From Aeromonas eucrenophila (GTDB taxonomy: Bacteria > Pseudomonadota > Gammaproteobacteria > Enterobacterales > Aeromonadaceae), in the NCBI RefSeq assembly GCF_000819865.1, contig NZ_CDDF01000017.1:124001-188000 (forward strand): a DNA stretch of 64,000 nucleotides, in the 5' to 3' direction. Below, piece by piece: positions 19,124 to 27,493 of this stretch. Position 1 is the stretch's first letter. Every line of letters starts with the position of its first letter. The notes under the pieces were generated by a model. The model worked only from the letters and a program-made list of their open reading frames with translations. It made no database searches and was not told the DNA's origin. Made by a program: the position numbers and the translations under genes.

Positions 19124-19723
19124 TCAGAGCGAAATGCCGGAGAAAGACATAAAGCCCAGCGACATCAGCCCGGCCACGATGAAGGTGATGCCGATGCCCC
19201 GCAGCCCCTCCGGCACATCCGAGTATTTCATCTTCTGGCGCAGGCCGGCGATGGCGACGATGGCCAGCAACCAGCCGAGCCCGGAGCCCGCCCCATAGAC
19301 CACGGATTCGATGAAGTCGTAGTCCCGCTGGGCCATGAACATCACCCCGCCGAAGATGGCGCAGTGCACCGTCAGCAGCGGCAGGTAGATGCCGAGGGCG
19401 TGGTAGAGGGTCGGGAAATACTTGTCCAGCACCATCTCCATCACCTGCACCAGCGCCGCCAGCACCCCTATGTAGACGATGAAATCGAGGAAGCTGAGAT
19501 CAAATTCCCCGAGGAAGGTGCTGTCCGGGCGCAGTATATGGCGGTAGATCAGGTTGTTGAGGGGAATGGCGATCACCATCACCACCAGCACCGTCATACC
19601 GAGGCCAAAGGCGGTGTTGATGTTCTTGGATACGGCCAGGAAGGTACACATGCCAAGGAAGAAGGCCAGGGCCAGGTTTTCGACAAAGATCGAGTGAATG
19701 AACAGGTTTACGTAATATTCCAT
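19124..19723 (-). CDS. NqrE-type subunit of Na+-translocating NADH:quinone reductase, orphan
   Basis: This 199-aa membrane protein with six spans matches NqrE along its whole length ([67 protein letters not shown]). It is closer to NqrE than to RnfA. In the complex, NqrD and NqrE form a membrane core holding an iron centre, with the half-motifs FLGMC and TVHCA contributing cysteines; both are present. No other nqr gene lies within the window, so this looks like a solitary paralogue. It may be expressed with the unknown membrane protein 171 bases upstream. Confidence 0.88.
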   Translation of the reverse strand: MEYYVNLFIHSIFVENLALAFFLGMCTFLAVSKNINTAFGLGMTVLVVMVIAIPLNNLIYRHILRPDSTFLGEFDLSFLDFIVYIGVLAALVQVMEMVLDKYFPTLYHALGIYLPLLTVHCAIFGGVMFMAQRDYDFIESVVYGAGSGLGWLLAIVAIAGLRQKMKYSDVPEGLRGIGITFIVAGLMSLGFMSFSGISL

Positions 19724-19894
19724 CGGGTCGGCTCACGGGTTGCACGGACAGTCTGGTCCCGGCGGCAATCATGCTGGCGGGACAGGGATCACAAGGCGCG
19801 GCAACGAGCAGAGGCGACAGTCAGCATGGCTCGGGGAGTCGAATGCAATGAGGAAGACGCAAGGTCGGGCACGCGCTTGATGGCGAGCCGGCCG

Positions 19895-20317
19895 TCAGTC
19901 GCCGTGGCAGAACCTGAATCTGAGATGGCGGCACCCCAGCAAGCGCCGGTGGAGATAGCCGAAGTGAACGGGCACCTGCCTGAGGTAGATGAGGGGCAGG
20001 AAGAACATCAGGCCCCAGAGCCAGCCCTGGATGTCGTGCTGGAACCAGGCCAGCAGCATACGATAGAGCTCGGGGTCGACCCCTTCCAGCCGTCGTCCCT
20101 GCTCAAAGCTGAGTCGCCACTGGCCGCCGGGAGGCAGGCCGATCTCCTCGGTCAAGCGACTGTCCGACACCTCGTACAGCTGCTGCGCCACCGGCCTCTC
20201 CGCCTGAGAGGCGCGCACGGATGCATCCAGCCCCGCCGCCGCGAGGGCAGCCAGCCACAGGATGCAGGCGATGCAAAGAGACATCAGCCCAGTCTGTAAA
20301 CGACCAAGGCCTGGCAA
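19895..20317 (-). CDS. Hypothetical membrane protein upstream of orphan nqrE
   Basis: I do not recognise this 140-aa protein. It has a hydrophobic segment at about residues 9-30, a hydrophilic middle and a second span at about 97-115, so it could be a two-span protein with a periplasmic loop of about 65 residues. The TTG at 20317 is favoured by AAGGAG 9 bases upstream; ATG 20284 is the alternative. It is in the same direction as nqrE and has a promoter with palindrome and leader hairpin upstream. A function should not be assumed. Confidence 0.55.
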   Translation of the reverse strand: MPGLGRLQTGLMSLCIACILWLAALAAAGLDASVRASQAERPVAQQLYEVSDSRLTEEIGLPPGGQWRLSFEQGRRLEGVDPELYRMLLAWFQHDIQGWLWGLMFFLPLIYLRQVPVHFGYLHRRLLGCRHLRFRFCHGD

Positions 20318-20324
20318 GGGATCA

Positions 20325-20355
20325 GGCTCCTTCGGGGACGCGGGGGGAAGGAGCC
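20325..20355 (-). promoter_or_regulatory. Leader hairpin covering the ribosome binding site
   Basis: GGCTCCTT (20325-20332) pairs with AAGGAGCC (20348-20355). In the minus-strand transcript the AAGGAG ribosome binding site of the 20317 frame forms the 3' arm, so it would be sequestered when folded. Confidence 0.45.
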
Positions 20356-20356
20356 G

Positions 20357-20365
20357 AATATATCA
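20357..20365 (-). promoter_or_regulatory. Extended -10 promoter of the 20317/nqrE pair
   Basis: On the minus strand TGATATATT is an extended -10 element. The matching -35 position (about 20380-20385) lies at the edge of the palindrome 20382-20397. Confidence 0.45.
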
Positions 20366-20381
20366 CAAATCGGGTCGCCAG

Positions 20382-20397
20382 CCCATGTGCACATGGG
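20382..20397. promoter_or_regulatory. 16-bp perfect palindrome, candidate operator
   Basis: CCCATGTGCACATGGG is a perfect palindrome. It lies where the -35 region of the minus-strand promoter would be, which suits a dimeric regulator. No regulator can be named. Confidence 0.4.
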
Positions 20398-20498
20398 GCC
20401 GGATCAGGTTTTGTAGATGAAACCGCTGCCTGATGCCTCAAGCCGACGGCTAACATTCCCCTCGAGACAGGGACGCCGTAGTCCTCTGTCCTCACCTC

Positions 20499-21002
20499 TC
20501 ATCCCTGCTGGAAGGCGGCGTGATAACTCACCTCGCCGCTGGCCCGCTCATCCCCGTGACGCCTGGCCATGAAGAACTCGGGCGGTACGCCGGGCAGCAC
20601 CAGCCGTTCATCGACCTGGAAGCCGAAGCGACCGTAGAAACCGGGATCCCCCAGCACCACGCAACCGGCGACTCCATCCCTATCCAGGGCCTTGAGTCCG
20701 GCCTGCATCAGTTGGGCACCTATGCCCTGCCCCTGCCACTTTGGCGCCACGGCAATGGGGCCGAGACCAAGCCAGCCTTGACTCCCATCGCTGATGGTCA
20801 CAGGCGAGAAGCAGAGGTGGCCAATGATGACCCCGTCTTGCTCCGCCACCAGCGAATGCCTGAGGGCCCCGGCCGCACGCAGATCGCGAATGATCAGCTG
20901 CTCGTTGTGATCGGTGTGGGGCGCCTCCAGGAAGGCGGCTATGGTCAGCGCCTCGATGGCGTCGCTGTCGGCACGGGTTTCGGGTCGGATCTGGATATTC
21001 AT
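20499..21002 (-). CDS. GNAT-family N-acetyltransferase (YhbS-like)
   Basis: This 167-aa protein has the GNAT acetyl-CoA motif (QGQGIGAQLM) and the GLGPIAVAP and VVLGDPGFYGRFGF stretches typical of the YhbS-like subgroup. Substrate unknown. It lies 27 bases downstream of the MerR-methyltransferase gene on the same strand, so the two may share a transcript. Confidence 0.87.
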   Translation of the reverse strand: MNIQIRPETRADSDAIEALTIAAFLEAPHTDHNEQLIIRDLRAAGALRHSLVAEQDGVIIGHLCFSPVTISDGSQGWLGLGPIAVAPKWQGQGIGAQLMQAGLKALDRDGVAGCVVLGDPGFYGRFGFQVDERLVLPGVPPEFFMARRHGDERASGEVSYHAAFQQG

Positions 21003-21029
21003 CTTGTCTCCTGTTGAATGTTGTCGGTG

Positions 21030-22211
21030 TCAGGCAGCCCGCAGGCAGCACATCACATAGCCATAGTGGCCGAGATACTGGCGGTGGATGATGAGCTCCT
21101 GAGTTAAGTCCCGGAAGGCCGCCGAGTCTCCCAGCTCACCCTCGAGGCGCGCCAGATTGCGATCTATGGGGTCCAGGTAGTTGCGCCACGCCCGCTCTGG
21201 CAACAGGCTATGGGAGAGGCACTCATAACCCCTGGCCCGGATGGTCGCAAGCAAGGCATCCAGGGTCTGCATGCCGGGATACCCCTCTTGCCAGAACGCC
21301 CTGGCCTCGGACGGGGGCGTGTCGGTCAGCCACACCAGTTCGCTGACCATAAGGATGCCGTGGGGAGCGCTCAACAAGGGCCGCCAGGCGGTCAGCGCCT
21401 CGGCAAACCCCATCACGTAGGCGCTCCCCTCGGCCCAGATAAGATCCACTGGCGCAAGTGCCAAGGGCAGGTTCGCCATATTGGCGCCCAGGGTGCTCAC
21501 CTGCTCATAGCCCGCCGCCCTGGCCGAGCGCTCGAGGGCGGCCAGGGCCGTCTCATCGAGATCGATTGCCAGGATGGGGGCGTCGCATACCTGAGCCAAC
21601 GCCAGGGTGGCGGCGCCGCGCCCACAGCCGATGTCGAGGATGCGGTTGGGCTGGATGGCCAACTCGGTGAACTGCTGCTGGGTAAAGGCGCGATCCCCCG
21701 GCCCCCAGTGGCTCATGCCATCCAGCAGCAACTTGAAATCGCGAATGTACCGCTCGTGCTCGTTCGTGTCTTTGCTGAGCCACTGCAGCTGATAGCGATC
21801 CTTCTCGCTGAATCCCTGCCTCATCACCCAGTCGAAATAGGCCTGGGGCGCCTCTCGCTGCAGTTGCAGCTGCCAGGCCTTGAATTCCTCGCCGGAGTGA
21901 GCACTCATGCCCGCCAGATCCGCCAGCAGATCCCGCGCCCGCTGCATGCGGGCCAGCTCAATGTCGAGTTCCTCGACCCTTGCCCGCAGTGCAGCCTGAT
22001 CGATCTCCCCCGCCAGGCAGGCGAGGCAGTGCTTGAGGCTGAGGCCACCGGCCTGCAGCGCCTGTACCATCTGCAATCGTTGCAGATCGGCCTCGTCATA
22101 GTGGCGATAGCCGTTGGCGGCCCTCACCCCCTCGATCACCCCCAGCTTCTCGTAATAGAGCAGGGTGGAGCGGGCCAGGCCGCAACGGCGCGCCAGTTCG
22201 GATATTTTCAT
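21030..22211 (-). CDS. MerR-type regulator fused to a SAM-dependent methyltransferase
   Basis: This 393-aa protein joins two domains. Residues 1-70 are a MerR winged helix-turn-helix (ISELARRCGLARSTLLYYE, NGYRHYD), followed by the MerR dimerisation helix (about 72-100). From about residue 150 comes a class I methyltransferase, with motif I LDIGCGRG at 192-199 and the acidic motif II (AIDLDE) after it. The natural reading is an autoregulated one-component sensor whose effector domain is a methyltransferase; whether it methylates or only senses is unknown. A MerR-like promoter precedes it and a GNAT gene follows. Confidence 0.87.
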   Translation of the reverse strand: MKISELARRCGLARSTLLYYEKLGVIEGVRAANGYRHYDEADLQRLQMVQALQAGGLSLKHCLACLAGEIDQAALRARVEELDIELARMQRARDLLADLAGMSAHSGEEFKAWQLQLQREAPQAYFDWVMRQGFSEKDRYQLQWLSKDTNEHERYIRDFKLLLDGMSHWGPGDRAFTQQQFTELAIQPNRILDIGCGRGAATLALAQVCDAPILAIDLDETALAALERSARAAGYEQVSTLGANMANLPLALAPVDLIWAEGSAYVMGFAEALTAWRPLLSAPHGILMVSELVWLTDTPPSEARAFWQEGYPGMQTLDALLATIRARGYECLSHSLLPERAWRNYLDPIDRNLARLEGELGDSAAFRDLTQELIIHRQYLGHYGYVMCCLRAA

Positions 22212-22256
22212 GTCATCGGCTCGGGGTAGTGGTCGTCAATCGACTCGATGGAAGAG

Positions 22257-22287
22257 AGCTTAAACTGTGAAGCCATAGACGGGTCAA
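22257..22287 (-). promoter_or_regulatory. MerR-type promoter with 19-bp spacer
   Basis: On the minus strand TTGACC (22282-22287) and TAAGCT (22257-22262) are separated by 19 bases, the stretched spacing typical of MerR-controlled promoters. The short inverted repeat GCTT/AAGC lies across the spacer and -10. It precedes the MerR-fusion gene by about 45 bases. Confidence 0.45.
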
Positions 22288-22307
22288 CTCCCCCGCCGCA
22301 TTTCCCA

Positions 22308-22337
22308 TAACAAAACGGCCACCCTAGGGTGGCCGTT
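22308..22337 (-). terminator. Terminator after recJ
   Basis: AACGGCCACCC (22314-22324) and GGGTGGCCGTT (22327-22337) form an 11-bp stem; on the minus strand TTTTGTT follows. Confidence 0.85.
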
Positions 22338-22367
22338 CGCTTGAGCGACGCAGACAGGGGTCGGGTA

Positions 22368-24098
22368 TTAGAGGCCGGCGGCCTCCAGATGCTCTACCAG
22401 CAACTGCACACTGCGGTTGCCGCGCCACTCGTTCACATCGAGCCGATAGACCAGCCGCACCCGCTTCACCGAGGCATCGGGCCAGCGCTGGAGATCGACC
22501 CCGAAGGCGATGGCATCCACCGCATGGCCGGAGTCCGTGGTCAGCATCATCTTCAAGTGCTTCTCCCCCACCAGCCGCTGCTGCACCAGCACGAACTCGC
22601 CGTCGAACAGCGGCTCAGGAAAGGCCTGACCCCAGGGGCCGGAGGCGCGGATAAGCTCCGCCAGCTCCAGGCTCAGCTCATCGGGCAGCAACTCACCATC
22701 GGTGAGCAGCACGCCAGTCAGCAGCTCCGGCGTCACCAGCTCGGTGATCACCGCCTCGAACGCACGGCCAAAGGCCTCTATGTTCGCCTTGGGCAGGGTC
22801 AGCCCGGCCGCCATGGCGTGGCCACCGAACTTGCCCATCAGACCGGGGTGACGGGTATCGAGCAGCTCGAGGGCGTCGCGCAGGTGCACGCCGGGGATGG
22901 AGCGACCCGAGCCCTTGAGCTCGGTGTCGCTGCTCTCGGCAAAGGCGATCACGGGTCTGTAGTACTTCTCCTTGATCTTGGAGGCCACCAGCCCTACCAC
23001 CCCCTGATGCCACTCGTCTCTGTGCAGCACTATGCCGGACGGCACCTCGCCGTCACGGAAGCGGATCTGCTCCAGGGTGGCGAGCGCCTCCTGCTGCATG
23101 CCCTGCTCTATCTCCTTGCGCTCCTGGTTGAGGCTGTCCATCTCCGCCGCCAACTGGCGCGCCAGGTTGATGTCGTCGCACAGGAGGCAGGCGACCCCGA
23201 GGGACATGTCGTCGAGCCGACCCACCGCATTGAGGCGCGGCCCGAGCGCGAAGCCGAGATCCGCTGCGCACAGGCGGCGACCATCCCGGCCCGACACGTC
23301 CACCAGCGCCTGGATACCGGGGCGGCAACGGCCAGCCCGGATCCGCTGCAGGCCCTGGTGCACCAGGATGCGGTTGTTGCCATCCAGCGCCACCACGTCC
23401 GCCACTGTACCGAGCGCTACCAGATCCAGATAGTCCGCCACATTGGGGGCGCGAATACCCTGGCGCTCATACCAGCCGGTCTGGCGCAGATGGGTGTTGA
23501 GGGCCGCCATCAGGTAGAAGGCGACCCCGACCCCGGCCAGGGACTTGGAGGGGAAGTCACAGCCGCGCTGGTTGGGGTTCACTATCGCATCGGCGTCAGG
23601 CAGCTCGTGGCCCGGCAGGTGATGATCGGTGACCAGCACCTGCATGCCGGCCGCCTTGGCGGCGGCGACACCGGCGATGCTGGAGATGCCGTTGTCCACC
23701 GTAATGAGAAACTCGGCGCCGCGGGCCACCGCCAGCTCGACGATTTCCGGGGTGAGGCCGTAACCGAACTCGAAGCGGTTCGGCACCAGGAAGTCGATGT
23801 GCTTGCCGCCCATGGCCCGCAGCGCCAGCACGCACAGGGCCGAGCTGGTGGCGCCGTCACAGTCAAAGTCCCCGACGATCAGGATGCGCTTCTGCGCCGT
23901 CAGGGCCGCGGCCAGCAGCGGCACCGCCTGCTCCATGCCGAACAGGCGCTGGGGGGGCAACAGCTGGCTGGCGCTGCGCTCGAGCAGGACGGGATCTTCC
24001 ACGCCACGACTGGCGAAGATCTGGCGCAGCAGCGGGTGCAGGGTGGCGGGCAGATGGGAATCATCCACCCGAGGACGACGACGGATTTGCAGGGGCAT
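22368..24098 (-). CDS. recJ: Single-strand 5'-3' DNA exonuclease RecJ
   Basis: RecJ degrades 5' ended single strands in RecF recombination, mismatch repair and base excision repair. The 576-aa protein has the DHH phosphoesterase motifs DFDCDGATS (Asp77, Asp79, Asp81) and DHH at 158-160, and the later GGHAMAAGLTL motif of the DHHA1 domain. Its start overlaps the end of dsbC by 38 bases, so translation is coupled, as in the E. coli xerD-dsbC-recJ order. Confidence 0.96.
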   Translation of the reverse strand: MPLQIRRRPRVDDSHLPATLHPLLRQIFASRGVEDPVLLERSASQLLPPQRLFGMEQAVPLLAAALTAQKRILIVGDFDCDGATSSALCVLALRAMGGKHIDFLVPNRFEFGYGLTPEIVELAVARGAEFLITVDNGISSIAGVAAAKAAGMQVLVTDHHLPGHELPDADAIVNPNQRGCDFPSKSLAGVGVAFYLMAALNTHLRQTGWYERQGIRAPNVADYLDLVALGTVADVVALDGNNRILVHQGLQRIRAGRCRPGIQALVDVSGRDGRRLCAADLGFALGPRLNAVGRLDDMSLGVACLLCDDINLARQLAAEMDSLNQERKEIEQGMQQEALATLEQIRFRDGEVPSGIVLHRDEWHQGVVGLVASKIKEKYYRPVIAFAESSDTELKGSGRSIPGVHLRDALELLDTRHPGLMGKFGGHAMAAGLTLPKANIEAFGRAFEAVITELVTPELLTGVLLTDGELLPDELSLELAELIRASGPWGQAFPEPLFDGEFVLVQQRLVGEKHLKMMLTTDSGHAVDAIAFGVDLQRWPDASVKRVRLVYRLDVNEWRGNRSVQLLVEHLEAAGL

Positions 24099-24792
24099 CG
24101 ATATGATCCAGTAGCTTGAGCAGTTGTTCAGGGCGCTGGTAACCGCGCACCAGATCCCCGTTTGGCAGGACCCAGCTCGGCAGCGCCTTGATCCCGAGCC
24201 ATTGGCTCAGGCCGATATAATGGGCAAGGATCTCATTACAACCGGTCGCAGGCAAACGATCACTGAGACTGAGTTCGCCGAGCAGCCCGGGGGCGCACCA
24301 GGCCGCCTGTGCCTCGGCCAGATCGGTGAACGGCCCGAGCACCGGCAGCAACTGCACGCTGACTCCCTTCGCCTGCAGCCTGGGCAACTCATCCAGCGTG
24401 GCGCGGCAGTGGCGGCACGCCAGATCGGTAAACAGGGTGAGATGATGGCGCTCGTGGGGCGCCTTGAGCCACATCCGTTGCTCGCCGATCAGGGCCAGGG
24501 CCAGTCGGCGCTGGCGTTGCTGGTCCAGCCTGGTGAGGTTTTTCATTCCATGACCCAGATCCAGCATGGAGCCCTGCAGCACGTAGTCGCCCCTGGCATC
24601 GCTGTAGATCAGCCCCTGGGCCGTGCCCAGCAGGAAGAGGCCGGGCACCGGGGTCTCGTCGACCAGGAAGACCCGCACGCCGAGGCGCTGCCCTATGGTC
24701 TGTTTCAATTGTTGAGGATCCATCCCCGCGTTGGCGGCAAAGGCGCACAACAGCATCATTCCCAGCAGTAAATAGCGCACCACTTCACTCAC
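24061..24792 (-). CDS. dsbC: Periplasmic thiol:disulfide isomerase DsbC with CRHC site
   Basis: DsbC is a V-shaped periplasmic dimer that reshuffles wrong disulfides. The 243-aa precursor has a signal peptide (cleavage near ANA-G), the dimerisation domain and a thioredoxin domain. The redox site is Cys126-R-H-Cys129 instead of CGYC in E. coli DsbC. The structural cysteine pair (WCAP and ATGCN) is kept, and the cis-proline residue is preceded by Leu (ALPSWVL) where E. coli has Thr. The start is GTG 24792; later starts would shorten the signal peptide. It overlaps recJ. Confidence 0.9.
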   Translation of the reverse strand: MSEVVRYLLLGMMLLCAFAANAGMDPQQLKQTIGQRLGVRVFLVDETPVPGLFLLGTAQGLIYSDARGDYVLQGSMLDLGHGMKNLTRLDQQRQRRLALALIGEQRMWLKAPHERHHLTLFTDLACRHCRATLDELPRLQAKGVSVQLLPVLGPFTDLAEAQAAWCAPGLLGELSLSDRLPATGCNEILAHYIGLSQWLGIKALPSWVLPNGDLVRGYQRPEQLLKLLDHIDAPANPSSSSGG

Positions 24793-25040
24793 TTGGTATG
24801 AACGAGAGGTTTCATACGGTAAACCAGTGACATTGGTGCCTCAACTCATAAATTACAGACTGATTAATAGTGGCGAATGCAAAAAATTCCTATTCCAGCA
24901 GGTTGCCAATTGGGCCGAGGCCCAGCAAGCTAAACGGGACAACAGGAAACAGCGAGGGCATCCCTCTGTTTTCCTGATGCTTTATTATTCAAATCAAAGG
25001 AGCGGTAGCGGCCGCTCAGCACCCATTTTTGGAGGGGAAC

Positions 25041-25448
25041 ATGAGTCTGATTCAAGAGTTCAAGGCCTTTGCGGCCAGAGGCAACGTCATCGACATGGCG
25101 GTCGGTATCATCATAGGTGCCGCCTTCGGCAAGATAGTCTCCTCCTTCGTGGGTGACGTCATCATGCCGCCCATCGGTCTGATCCTGGGGGGCGTGGACT
25201 TCAGCGATCTCGCCGTGACCCTGAAGGCCGCCGAAGGGGCAACCCCGGCCGTGGTCATCGCCTACGGCAAGTTCATCCAGACCATCATCGACTTCCTGAT
25301 CATCTCCTTCGCCATCTTCATGGGGCTCAAGGCCATCAACACCCTGAAGAAGAAGCAGGAAGAGGCCGCCGCCCCGGCCGGTCCCACCAAGGATCAGGAG
25401 CTGCTGAGCGAGATCCGCGATCTGCTGAAATCCCAGCAAGGCAAATAA
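25041..25448 (+). CDS. mscL: Large-conductance mechanosensitive channel MscL
   Basis: MscL opens under membrane tension during hypo-osmotic shock. The 135-aa protein has the N-terminal amphipathic helix ([17 protein letters not shown]), two spans (about residues 15-45 and 72-100), and a charged C-terminal helix. ATG 25041 is chosen for the GGAGGGG ribosome binding site and the match to E. coli MSIIKEF. It lies on the + strand between dsbC and xerD, splitting a grouping that is contiguous in E. coli. Confidence 0.97.
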   Translation: MSLIQEFKAFAARGNVIDMAVGIIIGAAFGKIVSSFVGDVIMPPIGLILGGVDFSDLAVTLKAAEGATPAVVIAYGKFIQTIIDFLIISFAIFMGLKAINTLKKKQEEAAAPAGPTKDQELLSEIRDLLKSQQGK

Positions 25449-25471
25449 GCCCCGGCCAGCCCGGCACTTGC

Positions 25472-25498
25472 AAAAAACCGCCATCAGGCGGTTTTTTT
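25472..25498 (+). terminator. Terminator after mscL
   Basis: AAAAACCGCC and GGCGGTTTTT form a stem with loop ATCA and a run of seven T residues. The A run in front lets it also act for the convergent xerD. Confidence 0.85.
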
Positions 25499-25550
25499 AT
25501 GGGCGATAGGCCCCAGGCGAGGTGCGACAGCCTTCGTCAGGGGCGGGAAT

Positions 25551-26462
25551 TCAGGCGCGGGGATGGTGCTCGCCGTGCAGCGTCTTGAGGCGCTCGTTCG
25601 CCACATGGGTGTAGATCTGGGTGGTGGAAAGATCCGCGTGCCCCAGCAGCATCTGCACCACCCGCAGATCGGCGCCGTGGTTGAGCAGGTGGGTGGCAAA
25701 CGCATGGCGCAGGGTGTGGGGGGAGAGCTCCCCCCTGATCCCGGCGCGCATGGCATAGAGCTTGATGCGGTGCCAGAAGGTCTGGCGGGTCATCATCCTG
25801 GCCTGCTTGGAGGGAAAGACGACGTCTGAGCTGGTGCCGCCGAGCAGCAGGGTACGCCCCTCCCGGTAGTAGCGCTCCAGCCAATAGACGGCCTCCTCCC
25901 CCATGGGCACCAGCCGCTCCTTGTTGCCCTTGCCCACCACCCGCACCAGCCCCTGGCGCAGGCTGACGTGCTCGGCGGTGAGCCCCACCAGCTCGGAGAC
26001 CCGCAGGCCGGTGGCGTAGAGCAGCTCCAGCATGGCCCTGTCCCTCAGCTCCAGCGGATCGTCCACCAAGGGCGCTTGCAGCAGGGCCTCCACCTCGGCC
26101 TCGCTCAAGTCGGCGGGCAGCTTCTTGGGCAGCTTGGGCCCCTCCAGCAACACGGTCGGGTCATCGCTGCGCAGCTTTTCGCGATTGAGATACTGATAGA
26201 AGCGGCGCAGGGCGGACAGGAAACGGGCCGTGGAGCTCGCAGCAAACTGCTTGTCCACCCGCCAGGCGAGGTAGTGCTGGATGTCCTCCATCCCCGCCAG
26301 CAGCAGGGAGCCACCCTGCTCATCGAGCCAGAGCGCAAACTTCTCCAGATCGGTGCGATAGGAGCTGACCGTGTTGTCAGACAGCCCTCGCTCCAGCCAG
26401 AGTGCATCGAGAAAGGGCTCGATCAGGGGATGGTTGTGCTGGGCGGGGGCGGGCTTGGTCAT
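25551..26462 (-). CDS. xerD: Site-specific tyrosine recombinase XerD
   Basis: XerD with XerC resolves chromosome dimers at dif under FtsK control. The 303-aa protein starts at ATG 26462; the frame is open further upstream, but this start gives the family length. Catalytic residues are visible: Arg154, Lys178, His249, Arg252, His275 and Tyr284. It is the housekeeping XerD, divergent from fldB as in E. coli, and not a mobile-element integrase. Confidence 0.96.
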   Translation of the reverse strand: MTKPAPAQHNHPLIEPFLDALWLERGLSDNTVSSYRTDLEKFALWLDEQGGSLLLAGMEDIQHYLAWRVDKQFAASSTARFLSALRRFYQYLNREKLRSDDPTVLLEGPKLPKKLPADLSEAEVEALLQAPLVDDPLELRDRAMLELLYATGLRVSELVGLTAEHVSLRQGLVRVVGKGNKERLVPMGEEAVYWLERYYREGRTLLLGGTSSDVVFPSKQARMMTRQTFWHRIKLYAMRAGIRGELSPHTLRHAFATHLLNHGADLRVVQMLLGHADLSTTQIYTHVANERLKTLHGEHHPRA

Positions 26463-26694
26463 GGGTTTGAGTCTTCGACAAAGGGTGCGCCATTGTAGCG
26501 TGGCCCCGAGGCACGGCAAGTGATGACCCAGGGTCCCTGCCCGGTGAAGGGCGAATCGCAATCTGTTAGACTGGCGCCCCTCCACCTGGCCCGCCATGCT
26601 CACCCCGGCGAACCTGAAGAAGCCAGGATGCCCTGTTTGTTGCAAGGACAGTGGATAACGCTAGATGGCTTTGTTTTACGGTAAGGACAGTACG

Positions 26695-27213
26695 ATGAAG
26701 ATAGGTTTGTTTTACGGCTCTACCACCTGTTACACCGAGATGGCCGCCGAGAAGATCCGCGCCCTCATCGGCCCCGAGCTGGTCGATCTCCACAACATCA
26801 AGGATGTGCCCCTGGTCCGCATGCAGGAGTACGACATCCTGATCCTGGGCATCTCCACCTGGGACTTTGGCGAGCTGCAGGAAGACTGGGAGTCCCGCTG
26901 GGAGGACATCGCCGATCTCCACCTGGAAGGCTGCATCATCGCCCTGTTTGGCATGGGTGATCAGCTGGGCTATGGCGAATGGTATCAGGACGCCCTCGGC
27001 CTGCTGCACGATCAGCTGGTGCCAAAAGGCGTCAAGCTGGTGGGCTACTGGCCCAACGAAGGCTACGAGTTCGATGCCTCCAAGGCGCTGATCGACGATG
27101 GCCGCCACTTCGTCGGCCTGGCCCTCGACGACGCTAATCAATACGATCAGACCGAGCCCCGCATCGAGCAGTGGGTCGATCAGATCCTGAGTGAGATCCA
27201 CGAGTTACTCTGA
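26695..27213 (+). CDS. fldB: Flavodoxin FldB
   Basis: This FMN-binding electron carrier of 172 aa starts at ATG 26695. It has the phosphate-binding loop GSTTCYTE and the [15 protein letters not shown] and GDQLGYGEW stretches of FldB. The E. coli fldB-xerD pair is likewise divergent. A diverged copy of its last 30 codons or so follows directly (separate entry). Confidence 0.95.
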   Translation: MKIGLFYGSTTCYTEMAAEKIRALIGPELVDLHNIKDVPLVRMQEYDILILGISTWDFGELQEDWESRWEDIADLHLEGCIIALFGMGDQLGYGEWYQDALGLLHDQLVPKGVKLVGYWPNEGYEFDASKALIDDGRHFVGLALDDANQYDQTEPRIEQWVDQILSEIHELL

Positions 27214-27313
27214 TCTTGCCTGCTCAACGATGCCAGCCGATGCGACCAGACCGACCCCGCATCGAGCAGTGGGTCGATCAGATCCTCGGCGAGATCCACG
27301 AGCTGCTGTGATC
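27121..27313 (+). repeat. Diverged tandem copy of the fldB 3' end
   Basis: The last part of fldB (27121-27215) is repeated at about 27220-27313. In the core (27145-27215 against 27244-27313) there are seven substitutions and one 1-base deletion in about 70 bases. The second copy reads [16 protein letters not shown]-stop against [16 protein letters not shown]-stop, but the deletion breaks the frame before it. Upstream, LDDANQY in the gene corresponds to LNDASRC. Most codon differences are conservative or silent. The remaining gap to 27493 holds only an imperfect hairpin (about 27316-27350). Confidence 0.9.
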
Positions 27314-27493
27314 GCACCTGGGTGGCTTGCTTGAAGCCACCGGGTGCAGATCTCGAGCCGATTGCCCCAATCGGTATCATTGCATGACGCCATGACGACT
27401 TTTTTGCACAGGTCTGTAACAATGAAACCGCCCCCAGTCACCCTCGGCGCCGGGGGCGGCCGTGAACAGGCTCAGACCAGAAAAGGATATGCT

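Noticed and set aside
19364-20299. 311-codon + strand frame across the nqrE region
   Set aside because: It runs antisense to the clear NqrE gene and has no ribosome binding site or recognisable domain.
25551-26462. Tyrosine recombinase as sign of an integrated element
   Set aside because: It is the housekeeping XerD, in its usual place beside fldB and dsbC-recJ, with no attachment repeats or cargo.
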